A stretch of 64,000 nt of DNA from Flaveria trinervia (Eukaryota; Streptophyta; Magnoliopsida; Asterales; Asteraceae). Numbering within the stretch: position 1 is the first letter of the stretch; every line of letters starts with the position of its first letter. The stretch is from positions 106,304,617-106,368,616 of the forward strand of contig CM046442.1 in assembly GCA_025506515.1 (NCBI GenBank), given 5' to 3'. Position numbers and translations under genes: made by a program. Positions 12,585 through 24,651 of the stretch are shown here, one piece after another. The notes under the pieces are model-generated. The model made no database searches. It was not told the DNA's origin and was given only the letters and a program-made list of their open reading frames with translations.

Positions 12585-12609
12585 CAACTTAACTTTCTTG
12601 TAGTGCAGG
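12585..12609 (+). promoter_or_regulatory. Splice-acceptor-like site at the gag-protease junction (B)
   Basis: A CTTAAC-like branch sequence, a pyrimidine-rich stretch and GTGCAG/G (AG at 12607-12608) precede the protease frame. The in-frame stop at 12590-12592 lies just upstream. Comparable sites occur in C (17538), D (59013), E (40942) and H (34842). It may be a real 3' splice site or a conserved coding motif next to a suppressed stop; the sequence alone cannot decide. Confidence 0.45.
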
Positions 12610-13835
12610 TACGCCCAAAAAGACCAATCAATACATGGTATGTGATAGTGGGTGTAGTCGGCACATGACAGGCAATACTGCCTTGTTACAAGATTTTAAG
12701 TCAAAAGATGGAACTCACGTCGCCTTTGGTGGTGATGCTGGAGGAAAAATAACTGGAGAAGGAACAGTATCCAATGGGATAATAAGCTTTGATAAAGTCA
12801 ACTTTTGTTCACAGTTGAACTTTAATCTTTTAAGCGTATCTCAAATTGTGACAAATCTTATTCTGTTCTGTTTGATAATTCATTCTGTTATGTTTTGAAG
12901 CCAGGTTTCAAGATAAGTAAAGATTGGGTTATTGTTACAGCTGAGAGAGACAGAGATGTATACAAATTGGATATGTCTCAAGTTGATCCTTCAACCGAAA
13001 CAACATGCCTAATTGCAAAGGCATCAAATGATGAAAGCCAGCTTTGGCATAGATGTCTCAGTCATTCAAATTTCAAGAATATGAACAAGCTTGTAGCAGG
13101 AAATCATGTCATTGGACTCCATCCAAGAAGTTTGCAACTAATGATCACTGCTCAGCATGTTTGAAGGGAAAGCAACACAGAGCGTCTTATAAGTCCAAGC
13201 CTATAAACTCAACATCCAAACCTCTTCAGATGTTACATATGGACCTTTTTGGACCAACAAACATCAAGAGTATTGGACGAAAATCATATTGTTTAGTTAT
13301 CATTGATGACTTTACAAGATTTTCATGGGTTTTTTTTCTTTATGCCAAATCTGAAATAGCTGAATTATTAAAAGAATTTATCATTAAAGTTGAAAATCAA
13401 TTAGACAACAAAGTGAAATAATAAGAAGTGATAATGGAACAGAATTCAAAATGCTAACATTCAAATGTTTTGTGCACAGAAAGGGATAGCTCATCAGTTC
13501 AGTGCTCCCAGAACTCCTCAACAAAATGGAGTTGCTAAAAGGAAGAATAGAACACTGATGAAGCTGCTCGTTCTATGTTAGCTGATGCAAAAATCCTATC
13601 ACTTTTTGGGATGAAGCAATATTAATGCGTGTTTTGTTCAGAATTGAATCTTAATTGTCAAAGATAAACTGAAAACCCATATGAGTTAATGTTTGGCAGA
13701 AAACCAAACATAAACTTTTTAAAATCATTTGGTTGTCCTGTTATGATTCTTAATTCAAGTGATCAATTAGGAAAATTTGATGCAAAATCTGATAATGGAT
13801 TTTCGTTGGATATTCATCAGTTTAAAAGCCTATTG
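12590..13835 (+). pseudogene. Element B pol: protease, pre-integrase and integrase 5' part
   Basis: The aspartic protease active site is intact in VCDSGCSRHMTG (12638 on). The domain ends with LLSVSQI. The pre-integrase HHCC region follows (LWHRCLSHSNFKNMNKL, 13040-13090), then integrase with MLHMDLFGPTNIKSIGRKSY and VIIDDFTRFSWVFF (13230-13340). The second catalytic region and QQNG site follow in broken frames, then FLKSFGCPVMILNSS. Frameshifts occur near 13160, 13415 and 13500. The reading is cut at 13835 by element C and resumes at 25553. An in-frame TAA at 12590 precedes the protease. Confidence 0.85.
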
Positions 13836-13840
13836 AGTCT

Positions 13841-14728
13841 TGTTGACCAAAAGAACCAATGAGCCAAGATCAGAAACCTCTAAGTCCCACATGGTATCAC
13901 AACAACTGCTGAAAGCCTCATCAGCAGTTTGACAATGCTGAAGACTTCAACAGCTGAAGATCAAGTGCTGAAGACTCAACAGCTGAAGAACTAAAAAGCT
14001 GAAGTACAACAGCTGAAGAACACAAGTGCTGAAGCTGAAAGACCAAAGTACTGAAGTACAACAGCTGAAGAGTTACAAGTGCTGAAGATCAACAATGATG
14101 TACAAAGTCTGAAGACAAAGACTGAAGACATCAGCTGATGACATCTACTGAAGTCATCAGCTGATGAAACACCTGAAGGTCAAAGTCTGAGGATCAAGTA
14201 CTGAAGCCTCAGTAGTTTGTCACAACTGCTGAAGAGTACTTCTTCAGTAATTGTGATATCAGTAGTTTTTATGTTTCAGTAGTTTTGTAAAACGACTGAA
14301 GAGCCTGTTCTTCAGTCGTTGTAGTTTCAGTAGTTTCTAATCAGTAGTTTTATATTTTGTACTTAACACTCTGATATGTTCTCAGTAGTTGTGAACATTT
14401 CAGTAGTTTGTTAAGAGTTAGTTATTTTGTATTAGATCTGCCAGTTGTCACTTTCCGTGATAACAGCAGTGATTGTTGCACTCTATATAAGGAGTGACAA
14501 CCTATTGTAATACGGATGTTTTGGAATGAAGACGTGAATGAATGAATGATTGATAAGAAACATTCCATATCAATAAACATTCCTTGAATCAGAAATATAT
14601 CTCTCGCTATAACCGTATGTGCTCTTAATGCATACAAGCATCGACTTCTTGCTACAATTTGTCTAATTCCTATTTTATTCCGCTGCTTGAACTCTAATAC
14701 ATCAAACTTGTGATCGCTGATCCTGTCA
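13841..14728 (+). repeat. Element C 5' LTR
   Basis: It starts TGTTGACC and ends CCTGTCA. The U3 part (13900-14420) is dense with CAACAGCTGAAG, AAGTGCTGAAG and TTCAGTAGTT units, complementary to one another and also found in this element's pol-env spacer. TATA box CTATATAAGG at 14483-14492. It differs from the 3' LTR by roughly a dozen substitutions but about twenty one-base indels. Confidence 0.95.
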
Positions 14729-14730
14729 AA

Positions 14731-14742
14731 TGGTATCAGAGC
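14731..14742 (+). other. Element C primer-binding site
   Basis: TGGTATCAGAGC begins two bases after the LTR and matches the initiator-Met tRNA complement perfectly. Confidence 0.95.
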
Positions 14743-14960
14743 AGGTTAATCATTGATCGATCTAATATTTGATCATTGAAACTGCTATTCCAGATCTAAG
14801 TTTGATTGAATTAGCTTTTGTTTTTGCAAGAAACGGTTATAGAGATTGAATTTTCTGTATTTCTGGTCATTCATCCTGAGATCTTCTCTTGGTTTATTGA
14901 GTTTGTTTTGGTCTGTTTAAAACTTTTAAAAGCTTGAATTAAATTGTTTTTGAACTGAAA

Positions 14961-17457
14961 ATGACCACTCCCTCCAATGATCCTCACAATACTGGTTCCT
15001 CAACCAAGCCACCAATGCTGGTTAGGAATGAGTATAACATATGGCAAAGACGTATGCTCCATCACCGTCTGTTAACAGCGCGGTGTTGGACATCAGTGGT
15101 ACATGGTCCACACAAGCCTATGGTGAATAACCTGGAAACCAATCTAATGGTTCCGAAGAGGAGGGAGCAATACTCAGATGAGGATAAGAAGTTGCTTGAA
15201 ATTGATGCTAAAGCCCATGGAATTCTGGCCATGGCACTGCCAAATGAAATCTATTTTGGGCTAATGCATCATGAAACTGCCCATGACCTCTGGAATGCTT
15301 GAAAGAACAATTTGGAGGAACAGATGAGGTCTTGGCAAATAATAGAGAAATTCTTGCCCAACAATATGAGACATTCTCTCATAGAAAGGGTGAGACACTG
15401 ACTCAACAATATGAGCGGTTCTCTTGTTTGATCTCTGAACTAAAAATGGTCAAACTTGAGTACACAAATATTCAGATGAATAACAGATTTCTCAGATCAC
15501 TGCCTGAGAGATGGGACACATATACTATTGTCCTACGCTCCAGTGCAAGTTTGGACAAACTATCTCTCACCCAACTCCATGGGAACTGCTCACGTTTGAG
15601 AGAGAGATAGAACAGAAGAGAAAGTTGTCTTCATCTGGAAAGCTCACTGAAGACTTTGTACCAGGCAACACTACCTTGGTGGGTCATGAGTTAGAATATG
15701 CTTCATCTGAATGCCAGTATGATGAGCATATTAATTTCTCTTCAAGCACTTCTGATTCTGCATTTGTGAGTGTTGATGGTCAGTATACTGGGTGTAATAA
15801 TGACAATCTATGCTTCATTATGGATGATCTCAAGGGGATTGCTGATGATGACTTAGAGGAGATGGATATTTGAGCCAAATGGCCCTGATAAATATCAGAT
15901 CTCAGAAGTTCTATAAAAGAACTGGAAGAAAATTCCCAGGACTCTCTGGCAAAACCAAAGTTGGTTTTGACAAGAGCAAGTTGAGGTGTCACAAATGCCA
16001 AAGGCTTGGACACTTTGCAAGAGAGTGTAGATCAACTGGATCTAACTCCACTGCACCTTTGTGACTTTTCCTGGCAATAGTCAACAACACAGAGGGCAAC
16101 ATCCTGTCACTTCTAGTCATCATCCTCAACAACAATCTCCGCATATTTTGTTCCTCAGGGTCAAATGCCATATCCGTACCCTTGTTATTACATGCCACAG
16201 TCAAATCAAGTTCAAGTTCCTATGGCACACACAACCTTATGCACTACCAGAACCTCAGCCATCCCAATCTCATCAACAAACTCAACCTCAACAACACAGC
16301 TTTTTCACCCCTGGAGTGGTTGATGGAGCAGTTTACCAGATGACATGTCTGGTCATGACCAACTGTTCTCAGGTGCTGGTCAACATGGTGGTGACAGTCC
16401 TTTTGGGAATCTAGCTCTTATGGCTTTCGAGTCTGCTGATACTTCATTTTCCAATGCCTCTACACCTCAGGTATCACAGGTATCCTCTGAGGCAAAAGCC
16501 AAATATGTTATGAACCATGCATAGCAGCATTTGCTTCCATTAGAGAAGCAAATGTAGCTCTAATTAATAAGAACATTGAGCTAGAACAAATAATTCCAAA
16601 AACAAAGCTGAGTTTGAGTCTGTGCTTAAAGATAAAAATGATGAGAATTATAAACTGAATTGCCAAATAATGATGATAAGGCTACAGAAGAGGTACTTCT
16701 AGAGAAGTACAAAGATCTCAAAGAAACCCTTGCAGTTACCCAGGTAGAGTGTGATAGATGGGTACAATCATGCAAAGGTTTGAAATGCTTCTTAGTAAGC
16801 AATCTGCTTCCAATGTGAAGTTTGGAATTGGTTACAATCACACTGCTCCACCCACAGATTTTATCCAAGAGCAGAGGTAGAATCTGATGGTGAGAGTGAT
16901 AACCAATCCATCACATCGTGTGATCTACCTTCTGATACAGCACAATCAGAAGTAGCAGTCAGCATCAAGCCCTCTTTGAACTTATCAGCTGATGTTGATG
17001 GTTCAAATGCTGACACCCACATGATCAATGAGTTGATCAACTCAAGAGTTAATTCTGAAGGTCCTGAAAGGACTAGAGAGCAGGATTTAACACCTGAAGT
17101 TCAAACTTCAACTGCTATCAGTACTGAAGAGAAGAAAACTGCCAGTAGAAAGAGTTTGAAGTCTACTAAAGAGGGAGTCAAGAAAGCAAACAATGCTTCC
17201 AAAGCATTGAAGAACAATTCTTTAGTTGCTTCACCCTCTTTAGTTGATGATCAACCTAAGATGAAGAAGAAACCATGTGAAGTATGTGGTTTGTTCAATC
17301 ATCTTACAGATGATTGTTGGTACAAAAGAGGTTCCAAACTTAAACAAAAAGAAGAAATCAATGAGAAAATGGAAATAAAAATGAAAACTGAGTTTGAGAC
17401 CACATTTGTATCAGCAACATCAAATCCTCTCAGGCTGTTGTTTCAGATAACCTGTTA
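14961..17457 (+). pseudogene. Element C gag
   Basis: The start is ATG at 14961 (MTTPSNDPHNTGSS). Capsid region: LLEIDAKAHGILAMALPNEI, then, after a frameshift at 15300, LAQQYETFSHRKGETL and LRSLPERWDTY. First zinc knuckle CHKCQRLGHFAREC (15987-16028), followed by a Gln/Pro-rich stretch and a degraded coiled coil (16400-16870). A Ser/Thr/Lys-rich piece (16976-17458) carries the second knuckle CEVCGLFNHLTDDC (17276-17317). Multiple one-base indels break the frame, many in homopolymers compared with element D. Confidence 0.88.
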
Positions 17458-17469
17458 GTTTAACATCTA

Positions 17470-18706
17470 TTGATGAGACCAGGCCCAAAACCAAAAAGGT
17501 TTGGGTCTCTAAAACTAACTGATTGTTTATTATTGCAGGGTTCTTCAACATGCCAAAGTAGCATCTGGTATGTAGACAGTGGGGGATCTATGCACATGAC
17601 TGGGAATAGCTCTCTTCTTCATGACTACTCTCAAGGAAAGAAGGGATTTGTTTCTTTTGGCAATGATGCTAGGGGTTACATCATAGGTAAGGGCTTTGTC
17701 TCCAATGGAGAAATCAAATTTGATGATGTTAATCATGTGGAAAATCTCAAGTACAATCTCTTGAGTGTCAGTCAAATGTGTGATAAAGGCCATGTTGCTC
17801 TTTCACCAGTCAAAACTGTAGGATTCTGTCATCCAAAGTTTTGCACTTGATTGACAAGGTGTTGGATGATCACACTCTCCTGAGAGCCAACAGGACAGGA
17901 AGAGTATATGCCTTAGATCTTTCCAAGAAAATAGATCTCAAAGGCAATCCTTGCCTATTTTCCAAGCCTCTTCTCAAATCTAAACTGTGGCACAGAAGGC
18001 TTGGTCATGTTAATCTCAAAAACATGAATCAGCTTACTCACAATAGTTTAGTCAGAGGCTTACCAATAAAGGAGTTCCACTGTGATGAAACTTGCACTGC
18101 TTGTTTAAAAGGAAAACAGCACAAAGTCTCATTCTCTCCTATTGAAGTGCCTAAGTCCACTGCCCTCTTGCAATTACTGCATATGGATCTATTGGTCCTG
18201 TGAGAGTAATGAGCATGGCAAAGAAGAAATACTGTCTGGTAATTGTGGATGATTACTCCAGATTTGTATGGACTTTCTTTCTACATTCAAAGGATGAGGC
18301 TGCTCAGAAGATCATTCACTTTGTGTTGTATATTGAGAAGTAGTATTCCCTTCCAGTCAAGTGTATTAGGAGTGACAATGGAACTGAGTTCAGAAATCAT
18401 ACACTTGATGACTTCTATCTTTCCAAGGGGATCAAAAGGCAGTTTAGCATCCCAAGGACTCTAGAACAAAATGGAGTAGTGGAGGGAAAGAACAGGACTC
18501 TCATTGAAGATGCAAGGTCCATGCTGGCCGACTCAGGTTTGCCACTGACCTTTTGGGCTGAAGCTGTCAACACAGCTTGCTATGTGCAAAATAGAGTTTT
18601 AGTAAATCAGAGGTTGATGAAGACTCCATATGAAGTTCTCCATCATTTGGCTCCTCTGATTTCATTTTTCAAAGCATTTGGGTGTCCTGTTTTATTCTCA
18701 ACATAA
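17470..18706 (+). pseudogene. Element C pol: protease, pre-integrase, integrase
   Basis: The 126-codon piece at 17470 reads through the gag-pol junction into the protease active site WYVDSGGSMHMTGNSS and LLSVSQMCDKGH. The next piece (17841-18203) holds the zinc-binding pre-integrase LWHRRLGHVNLKNMNQL and CTACLKGKQHK. Integrase continues in another frame with FVWTFFLHSKDEAAQ, CIRSDNGTEF (second catalytic Asp) and EQNGVVEGKNRTLIEDARSM (18463-18530), where the expected QQNG reads EQNG. Frameshifts near 17830, 18195 and 18465. Confidence 0.87.
17511..17540 (+). promoter_or_regulatory. Splice-acceptor-like site at the gag-protease junction (C)
   Basis: AAACTAAC followed by a T-rich stretch and TTGCAG/GG, with AG at 17537-17538. 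Unlike in B, E and H, the protease frame stays open across it. Element D has the same sequence (AG at 59013-59014 on the minus strand). Confidence 0.4.
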
Positions 18707-19330
18707 GGATCAACTCCATAAGTTTGATCCTAAGGTGGATGCAGGGATTTTGTTGGTTATTCATCTACTTGTAAGGCATACAGAGTCTTCAACTGCAGAA
18801 CAAAGATGGTTGAAGAAACTCTACATGTTAAGTTCAATGAATCTCCAAAGGACAAGATTCCACAAAGCCCTGTGGAGTTATTTGATTTGGACATACTGCA
18901 ATATGTTCCTCATCAAACTCCTGCTGTTGCTCCTGTCAACAGTTCACCACCGGTGGTACTGCTGATGATGATGATGATGCAGTACTCACCTCTTCAGGTT
19001 TAGTGATCAGCTGCCCGATTCAGCTAGACCTGATGTTCCTGTAGCTCCAGTAGCACCATCCACAACAAATGCTGATGAGATCTCTTCGAATTCAACTTCT
19101 TTCGAATTACCATCCACTGATGGTTTCAAGGAAATGATTCACCATCACCATCTGTTACTGCTGAGCCTGCTACAAACACTTGCACAGATCTCATTGTGTA
19201 TCAAGATCTGAAGAATCACCCTATGTCTCAAATCATTGGTGATATCACTGCTGGTGTATCAACAAGAAGTCAATTGTCACATTTCTGCTTCTATGCTCTC
19301 TTCATCAGTCAGCAAGAGCCAAAGAATTAT
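18707..19330 (+). pseudogene. Element C pol: integrase-RT linker
   Basis: Degraded linker with HVKFNESPKDKIPQSP, VELFDLDILQYVP, an Asp-rich stretch near 18965-18980, then CTDLIVYQ and MSQIIGDITAGVSTRSQL. It corresponds to 57215-57727 of element D. It has no catalytic role known to me; it joins integrase to RT in the copia polyprotein. Confidence 0.75.
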
Positions 19331-19339
19331 CACATTGCT

Positions 19340-20343
19340 TAAAGGACAATGGATGGGTTGATGCCATGCAGCTTGAGCTTCTTCAGTTCAAGAAACAGCA
19401 AGTGTGGGAACTGGTTCCTCTACCTCCAGGTAAGTGTGTAATAGGCACTAAATGGGTGTTTAGGAACAAACTGATGAAAATGGGTTATTGTTAAGAACAA
19501 GGCCAGACTGGTTGTTCAGGGGTTGCACAAGAAGAAGTATTGATTATGATGAAACCTTTGCCCCTGTAGCCAGACTGGAAGCAATTCGATTGTTTTAGCT
19601 TATGCTGCTTATCAAAACCTTAAAGTTTTTCAAATGGATGTCAAAAGTGCATTTTTGTATGGAAAATTAAAGAAGAGGTTTATGTATGTCAACCTCCAGG
19701 CTTTGAGGACAATAAACATCCTAATGGGTGTATAAGCTTGATAAGGCTCTTTATGGGTTTAAACAAGCTCCTAGAGCCTGGTATGAGACATTATCAAATT
19801 TTCTTCTGGAAAACAATTTCACTAGAGGCTCCATAGATAAGACTTTATTCATTAAGAAAGCTAGACAGCAAATCTACTGTTCAAATTTATGTAGATGATA
19901 TCATTTTTGCATCCTCTGATCCAAAGTTGTGTGATGCCTTTACAAAGTTGATGCAACAGAAGTTTGAAGTGAGTGCCATGGGAGAATTACAGTTCTTCTG
20001 GGGTTGCAAATAAACAAAAGGCTGATGGAATTTTCATTCATCAGTCCAAATACACAAAAGATCTTTTGCAAAAGTTTGATTTACAAAATGTAAGCCCTGT
20101 TCTACCCATGTGCAGCACCACACAACGGATACTGATCAGAAAGGTAAAGTGGTTGATGAAACACTTTACAGATGTATGATTGGGTCCTTGATGTATTTAA
20201 CAGCTTCTAGATCAGACATCATTTTTAAGGGATTGTTTTGAAAAAGGTCTGATTGATCCTAAGTTTGTGCCTAGTGCTGATGAGCTTGCAGACATTTTTA
20301 CTAAGCCTTTGATAGTCAACTTTCCAAAACCTGGTGTTAAGGC
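19340..20343 (+). pseudogene. Element C pol: reverse transcriptase, RNase H core deleted
   Basis: RT is recognisable from DNGWVDAMQLELLQF through QMDVKSAFLYGKL to the catalytic YVDD (19888-19899), in shifting frames. After LTASRSDII (20220) the sequence jumps directly to CFEKGLIDPKF and DELADIFTKPL. Compared with element D, about 450 bp are missing, including the whole RNase H catalytic core. The breakpoint lies in a short T run (about 20221-20228). The element cannot make its own RNase H. Confidence 0.87.
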
Positions 20344-20369
20344 TTGGTATGCTGCAGCTAGAATAAGTG

Positions 20370-21045
20370 ACAACTACTGATGATCTTAGTAATAAGTACT
20401 GATGATCATTAGTAACTATGTCACATATAAGTACTGATGAGCTCTTTTTCCCTCAGCAGTTTCTATAACTACTGAAGGCTAAATGTCTCACAAGTACTGC
20501 AGTACTTCATCTGCTCTAAACTACTGACGTAGTTAAACTACTGATGCAGTTACAACTACTGCAATCAGTTAAAAAGATAAGTACTGATGTCCTATGAAAC
20601 AACTGAACTCAGCCAAAAAGGCTGATGAATGTGTTGAGGACAGTATGAAACAGTGAAAAGCTAAGAATTGACGAAAACAGCTGAAGAGAACTTTCTCTTC
20701 AGTCGTTTGTACGAATGCTGTTCATTCTAAAACAAATGAAGCAAAACCACTGTCTTCAGTAGTTTTATAACTACTGATGACTAATACCAAGTCTTCAGTT
20801 GTTTACAACAGCTGATGACAAAACCACTGTCCTCAGTAGTTTCATAACTACTGATGACAACACAAGTCCCTCAGTTGTTTCAATCATCTTAAGTCAAAAC
20901 CACGGTCTTCAGTAGTTTTCTAACTTCTGATGCCTAACACCACGACTTCAGCTGTTTCAACGCCTGAAAGGATAACCATGTCAACGGTCGTTTTAAACTA
21001 CTGATGACTAATACAATCCTTCAGTCGTTTTCTTACCCGTACCTA
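20370..21045 (+). repeat. Element C pol-env spacer repeats (TACTGATGA / TTCAGTNGTTT)
   Basis: Spacer between pol and the env-like ORF, filled with alternating CTACTGATGAC and CTTCAGTAGTTT units about 20-60 bp apart. Many are complementary, so hairpins are possible. The same units fill the LTR U3 of this element. There is no continuous ORF. Element D has a parallel block at 55010-55680. Confidence 0.85.
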
Positions 21046-21121
21046 AAATATCCCTGACCTAGCACTCAATGCTTCATCTTCTTCAAACCTAACGTTCCTC
21101 TCCAAAACCTTCCTTTTGTCA

Positions 21122-24100
21122 ATGGAGTCCATGCAAATTAAACCGCGACACAACTGTGTGCCTACCTCACTAAATCGCCCATCTGGACTAAGTTCGATAC
21201 TGCTATCGATCTTATGGTTCAGTCCCAATACAATACGGCATTTCTCTGAACCCATACTACATGCCGAATCCCTTCAACAATTTTGGATGAACGTTACTAT
21301 TACCACTGGGGAGAACAAGAACACATCTCTCCAGGCGGTCGTCAACAACAAAGAAGTAGTCATCACTCCTGCAGTAATCGCCAAATTCTTCATCTGAATG
21401 ATGCTAGTTCTCCTGCTGGATATCCGAAGGGCACCACCGATCTATCCTTTGCCCAACATGGATATCAAGGCGATCTCAGTGCCTCCACAATCATGAAGAA
21501 ACACTTAATGACGCTGAGCGCCTAATTTTTCACATGGTGAATGTATGTTTGGCCCCTAGACGTCGTCTTGGGATCAAATGTCAACGAAATGGCAGCAGGT
21601 AATGTATTCTATTTGAGCAACAACGCTAAACTTTTCAGAAATAATATTTTCAGAGCTCAAGGACATGGCTCAAAAACTAACTGCCAACGTTGGATACTAT
21701 ATCCACGTTCATAATGGCCATCATTACAAACCAGCTTAATGCTGAGGGACTTGTTGGCTTGGGAGTCCCTGTACGGCTGTTCTGCCGGAAGTATACTCCC
21801 GGCACAACTCTGACCAGACACTTAAAATGGCTGCCAAGCTGCGAAAACCCACGCAGCTGGAACCCACAGCCACCACCTCCAAATCAAAAGTCCCCACCAA
21901 ACCCACCAAAAAGAAACCCAAAACGGCTACTCAGGGAATTGAGTCCCCTGAGGATGCCCCTGCACACAAAACGCAGGATATATCCACTAGTCCAAACCCC
22001 TAGTGGATACAATGACTCTTCCAGCCATAGCCGCTCAGGCCTCCTCTCAACAGGAGCCTGCAGCAACCACACAAGGGGTACCTACATATCTGGGATCTTC
22101 CCATTTGAGGGGATTGCCATTGAAGAGCACCCACCTCCCCAGGTGCACTGCTTCTATCCCTTCACCCCAAACACCACCCCTCACAGCCCAACTTTAATAG
22201 TTGCACAAGTGCTGACTCAACTGCACTCCTCACCCCCTCCCCAGAAACCACTTACTACTGGGAATACCTCTACAATTGGGGGAGGAACACAGTGCACTTG
22301 AGAACCCACAGCACAGGGGTTTACCACTTCTATCCTGGTGTAGACAAGGAGCTTAGAATATCTAGTGAGGCTGCCACCTCCTCTGACTCAGCAATGATCC
22401 GAATGAGGCTGGTAACATTGCTAAGACCTCACTAGAGGCAACAGCTGATGATGGACACTGTCCTGAGGCTGGAAGTCCCCAGTACCAAGCACAAGGGGCA
22501 CATGCACAAATGGTCTACACCCGGCGCATGTAAATCCTGCTCTAAGCAGGAGGTCAGATGATTCAGTTTCGGCTGATGATGACCTGGGCTTTTTCTACGA
22601 TGTTCTTGCCCAGAACACAATCCTTGAAGAGAAAGTCAGTAGGCTGCAAAACCTACTTGATCAACTCTCCCAAGGAGAAACACCATCTGCCTCTACCCAC
22701 CCACAGATGGCACCTTCACTTGAAGGTTCCCCAAACACTGAGCCACTCCACACTCAACCACCTGCCTCTGCTTCAGGCCCTACTTCTCAGGAACAGCACC
22801 CTCCTGAGCAAATAGGTGCTGCACTTCAAAATTCCCTCCCTCTCATCACACCCATAATCCTGATATTGTGACTAAAGCCATTGATGAGAGGCTTTCCTCA
22901 ACTTTACAGCCCTTGATTGATGCTGCTATCCAAAAGACTCTTTCTGCGGTACAAACCCCTTCCTCCAATGCATCCAAAAAGGGGGAGAGTACTGCAGTGA
23001 AAGAAAAGAAGAGGAAAAGAACAGAGGAAAAGAAAGAAGAGAAGCAAGCCCAAGAGGAGGAGAAAGAAAAACAACCTTTGCTCACTTACAAGCGAAAGAA
23101 AAGTGCTGATGATCATACTGCTGAAGACAAATCCTTGGAGAGCTGGTAAAAGAAGCTGACACTACACACAGCCGATCCATGGATAAAATAATTGAACAAC
23201 TCTTCAGGCAGGGGTTTGACACAGCCACACTGGATAGTGAGATCAGAAGGTTGGAAGTGCAAGAGATACAAACCCGATGGGCAGGGTATGATGCTCTGGA
23301 AAAAGAGAGGTTGGAAATAATGATCCGCTTTATTGCAAAATACTTAGGAAGATCATAATGGAGATTCGCGCATGGACCAGGGACAGTATTCTGGCTATAG
23401 CCATCAGATATGTCTGTCTGAGCAATTCAACAAAGGGATTATTGTGGAAGCCCTTGATGAGGCCGGGGCTGGTAAAAGGTTAGAGAGGGCTAAACTCACA
23501 AAGGCGAAACTAACTACAAAGATGCTGGATCAACCTTCCCTTCCACCACTCAAACAGATCCTATCCCTCAAATCCCCAACCAATCTCTAAGCCAAAATCC
23601 AAAAATCCTCATTCTTCAAAACCAATTCCTTCACCACCCAAACCATCATCCAGTGATGCACCAGAAGGAGGAGAAGGGTGCTGAGGATGGAAGAAGAAGA
23701 CGAAGAGGAGGATGAAGATGATAGTCTGCCACTCTCTGCTATTCTAAAGCTGCCAAAACCCCGGAGTCAACCCATGATCACACCTGACTCTCAAAGGGAA
23801 ATGGTCAGAGTCAAGATAGAAGAGGAAGAACAGCAGAAACAGCACGATGAGCAACTGTTGAAGATGGTTGACAAGGAATTTCCTCAGTCATCATCTATTC
23901 AAGCCATGAAAGGGCATGCTCAAAGGCTGTACACTCTCAGGCACGCTTTTCAGTATCAGATGGAGAGAGTGAGAGTATGGCCGGACCCCAGGTGAGTTCT
24001 AGAATCCATAAAAGAACTATTCCTCACAATACAATGGCCAGGTACGAAAAACAATAGATTCTACCATCATGTTGGCCATTGTAGTCTCACCTTGGGAAAT

Positions 24101-24435
24101 CATTGATGAATTCAAGAAAGCTCACCAGCAAAGAAGACCCCTCAAGCTTTACTAGAAAACAAGATGATTAGAAGGGGTTGTTATATCAAAAGCTTGAAGA
24201 CATCCAGAGGAATGAGCTCCAGTTACTCCTTGAAGGCAACCATCCAGATGAATTTGTATATAGGGAGGTAACTACGGTGGAGCTGAAAAATGGCAGGACC
24301 ATGAAGTACTTATCAGAGTACTATGGTCCAGAGTTCTTCTTCGAAGGAGGAGTAGAAGAACTCTCTCAGGAGGAACAAGTTGTTCTCCTTGAGGCCTATG
24401 TCCGAGAGTCATACAGACTCATTATGGGGAAGTAA
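21122..24435 (+). pseudogene. Element C env-like protein
   Basis: The start is ATG at 21122 (MESMQIKPRHNC), a beginning also seen in element D (54936). The N-terminal domain has the core LQQFWMNVTITTG and VITPAVIAKFF. A Lys/Thr/Pro-rich linker lies at about 21830-22010, an S/T/P-rich region at 22558-22870, and a Lys/Glu-rich coiled coil at 22868-23149. A helical segment with QLFRQGFDTATLDSEI follows (about 23190), then an acidic segment (23678-23995) and the C-terminal piece 24178-24435. No membrane helix or signal peptide is visible. Many frameshifts. Function unknown. Confidence 0.8.
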
Positions 24436-24639
24436 ATCTCATGAATGGGATAACAACTCTGTGTCCAGTTCCCCAAAACAGAGTTCCCATTCATACCCTG
24501 CCAAACAAAATTTTGAGGTTTCTTCCCAGGCTGGAGCTTACATGGGTCATCTTCTCTACTGATCAAGAAGGAAAAAGACCAACACTTTGCCAACAATAAG
24601 TGGGACAACGAATAATTTAGAGGTTTTGGCTGCATTGGT

Positions 24640-24649
24640 TCAGGGGGAG
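24640..24649 (+). other. Element C polypurine tract
   Basis: TCAGGGGGAG two bases before the 3' LTR start; the plus-strand priming site. Confidence 0.9.
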
Positions 24650-24651
24650 TT

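Noticed and set aside
21690..22301. 203-codon plus-strand ORF in element C env-like region
   Set aside because: It is a shifted frame; another frame over the same DNA gives the Lys/Thr/Pro linker expected between the N-terminal domain and the coiled coil.
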